A program made the translations under genes and the position numbers. From assembly GCF_006716675.1 (NCBI RefSeq), contig NZ_VFPM01000004.1:310001-374000 (forward strand): DNA of 64,000 nt. The letters run 5' to 3'. Each line of letters starts with the position of its first letter. Position 1 is the first letter of the stretch. This DNA is from Humibacillus xanthopallidus. GTDB taxonomy: Bacteria; Actinomycetota; Actinomycetes; Actinomycetales; Dermatophilaceae. This document shows, piece by piece, positions 63,479 to 64,000 of the stretch. The notes under the pieces were generated by a model. That model did not search any database, had not been told where the DNA came from, and was given only the letters and a program-made list of their open reading frames with translations.

Positions 63479-64000
63479 ATGCCTGCCAGGATCGTGCTCC
63501 ACTTCCATCCGGGGTGGCCCTTCGGCCAGGGCACAGTCCTCGAGGCCATCGCGGCCTCCGGGGTGTATCGCAGCCAGTGGGAGACCGGCACGTCCAACGG
63601 TGGCCTGACCGCCTTCCCAGGTGGTGACCGATGGCGCTGGGAGAGCCGACTCTTCAAGGGACGATATGACGACGCGGACGTCGTGGGCCGGCCCGTGTAC
63701 GGCGCCTGGAACCGCCGCGATGACCCCTACGGTGCTTCGCCACGGTTCGGTTCGGCCTACCTGCGGTTGCGCCCCGAGGTGGTCGAGCGTGCCACCTTCT
63801 GCTGGCCTGACAGCTTCTACGACCCGCAAGCCGTCGGAGGCCCGAACCGACTCGAGGAGCTATGCGCACTCGCGGACGCCGGTGTCCTCGACCCGTCGTT
63901 ACTGCCCGTAGCCGCCGCCGACGTACCGCTGGATGACCCCCTCAACGACTACGTCGAAGCACACGTCCACGGCGGCCTGCTGATCGGTCGTGACGTGGAG
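63479..64000 (+). CDS. DUF3626-domain protein, partial
   Basis: 174 codons to the window end. I-V-L-H-F-H-P-G-W-P, V-Y-R-S-Q-W-E-T-G-T-S-N-G-G-L-T-A and P-R-F-G-S-A-Y-L-R-L-R-P match DUF3626, a family of unknown function. ATG 63479 has TATCCT 6 bases upstream (leaderless); GTG 63476 is an alternative. Confidence 0.82.
   Translation, partial: MPARIVLHFHPGWPFGQGTVLEAIAASGVYRSQWETGTSNGGLTAFPGGDRWRWESRLFKGRYDDADVVGRPVYGAWNRRDDPYGASPRFGSAYLRLRPEVVERATFCWPDSFYDPQAVGGPNRLEELCALADAGVLDPSLLPVAAADVPLDDPLNDYVEAHVHGGLLIGRDVE

Overview
The window is very GC-rich (about 70% by eye over most of its length), nearly all coding, uses many GTG starts, and has many genes with no Shine-Dalgarno sequence but a TANNNT box 6-8 bases before the start codon. 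Together with MsiK-style sugar ABC operons lacking their own ATPase, this points to an actinobacterium. The gene set would suit the Micrococcales, perhaps an Intrasporangiaceae/Dermatophilaceae relative. That placement is an inference, not a computed assignment.

Region by region: 1-4.6 kb holds a partial GalT-like gene, a GH3 beta-glucosidase, a quinone oxidoreductase and an SDR. 4.6-9.9 kb has small conserved genes, a hotdog thioesterase and a large SWIM-SNF2 helicase. 10-12.7 kb has a K+ channel/TrkA protein, sodA and a pterin dehydratase-like/VOC protein. 12.7-15.6 kb has a PLP enzyme, a possible 46-aa coupled peptide and an MFS sugar transporter. 15.7-26.6 kb is a galactoside locus: divergent arms carry GH42, a DeoR regulator, galT and galK on one side, and a sugar ABC transporter plus GH36 alpha-galactosidase on the other, so uptake, hydrolysis and the Leloir steps sit together. 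26.6-29.9 kb has an ABC exporter and a Fur-family regulator. 29.8-38.4 kb has tdh and kbl (threonine catabolism), separated by an alpha/beta hydrolase, a lipoprotein, a metacaspase-CHAT protease pair and a flavin-type split-barrel protein.

38.5-49.1 kb has another split-barrel protein, glutamine-dependent NAD synthetase, a GNAT, hsp20 plus alcohol dehydrogenase, and divergently an acetyl-CoA synthetase / 2-oxoacid dehydrogenase E1alpha-E1beta-E2 / acyl carrier protein operon. A DosR/DevR-like box sits at -42.5 from the predicted start of that operon, suggesting a hypoxia or redox response. 49.5-51.5 kb is an unrecognised protein with four helical repeats, each carrying a Cys-x3-Cys stripe. 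51.6-58.8 kb has a SulP transporter, an ABC exporter with a LolA/RseB-like protein, and a divergent two-component system. 58.9-64 kb looks like an accessory, decaying zone: a cupin, an unknown protein, truncated LysR and LysE remnants, a DinB protein, a frameshifted TMEM175-like gene, an AhpD-like protein, a VOC fragment and a DUF3626 gene that runs off the end.

The two best candidates for undescribed biology are the metacaspase plus (M17-N-like)-CHAT-TPR pair at 32.2-36.3 kb and the cysteine-stripe repeat protein at 49.5-51.5 kb. No tRNA, rRNA, CRISPR array or intact insertion sequence was recognised.
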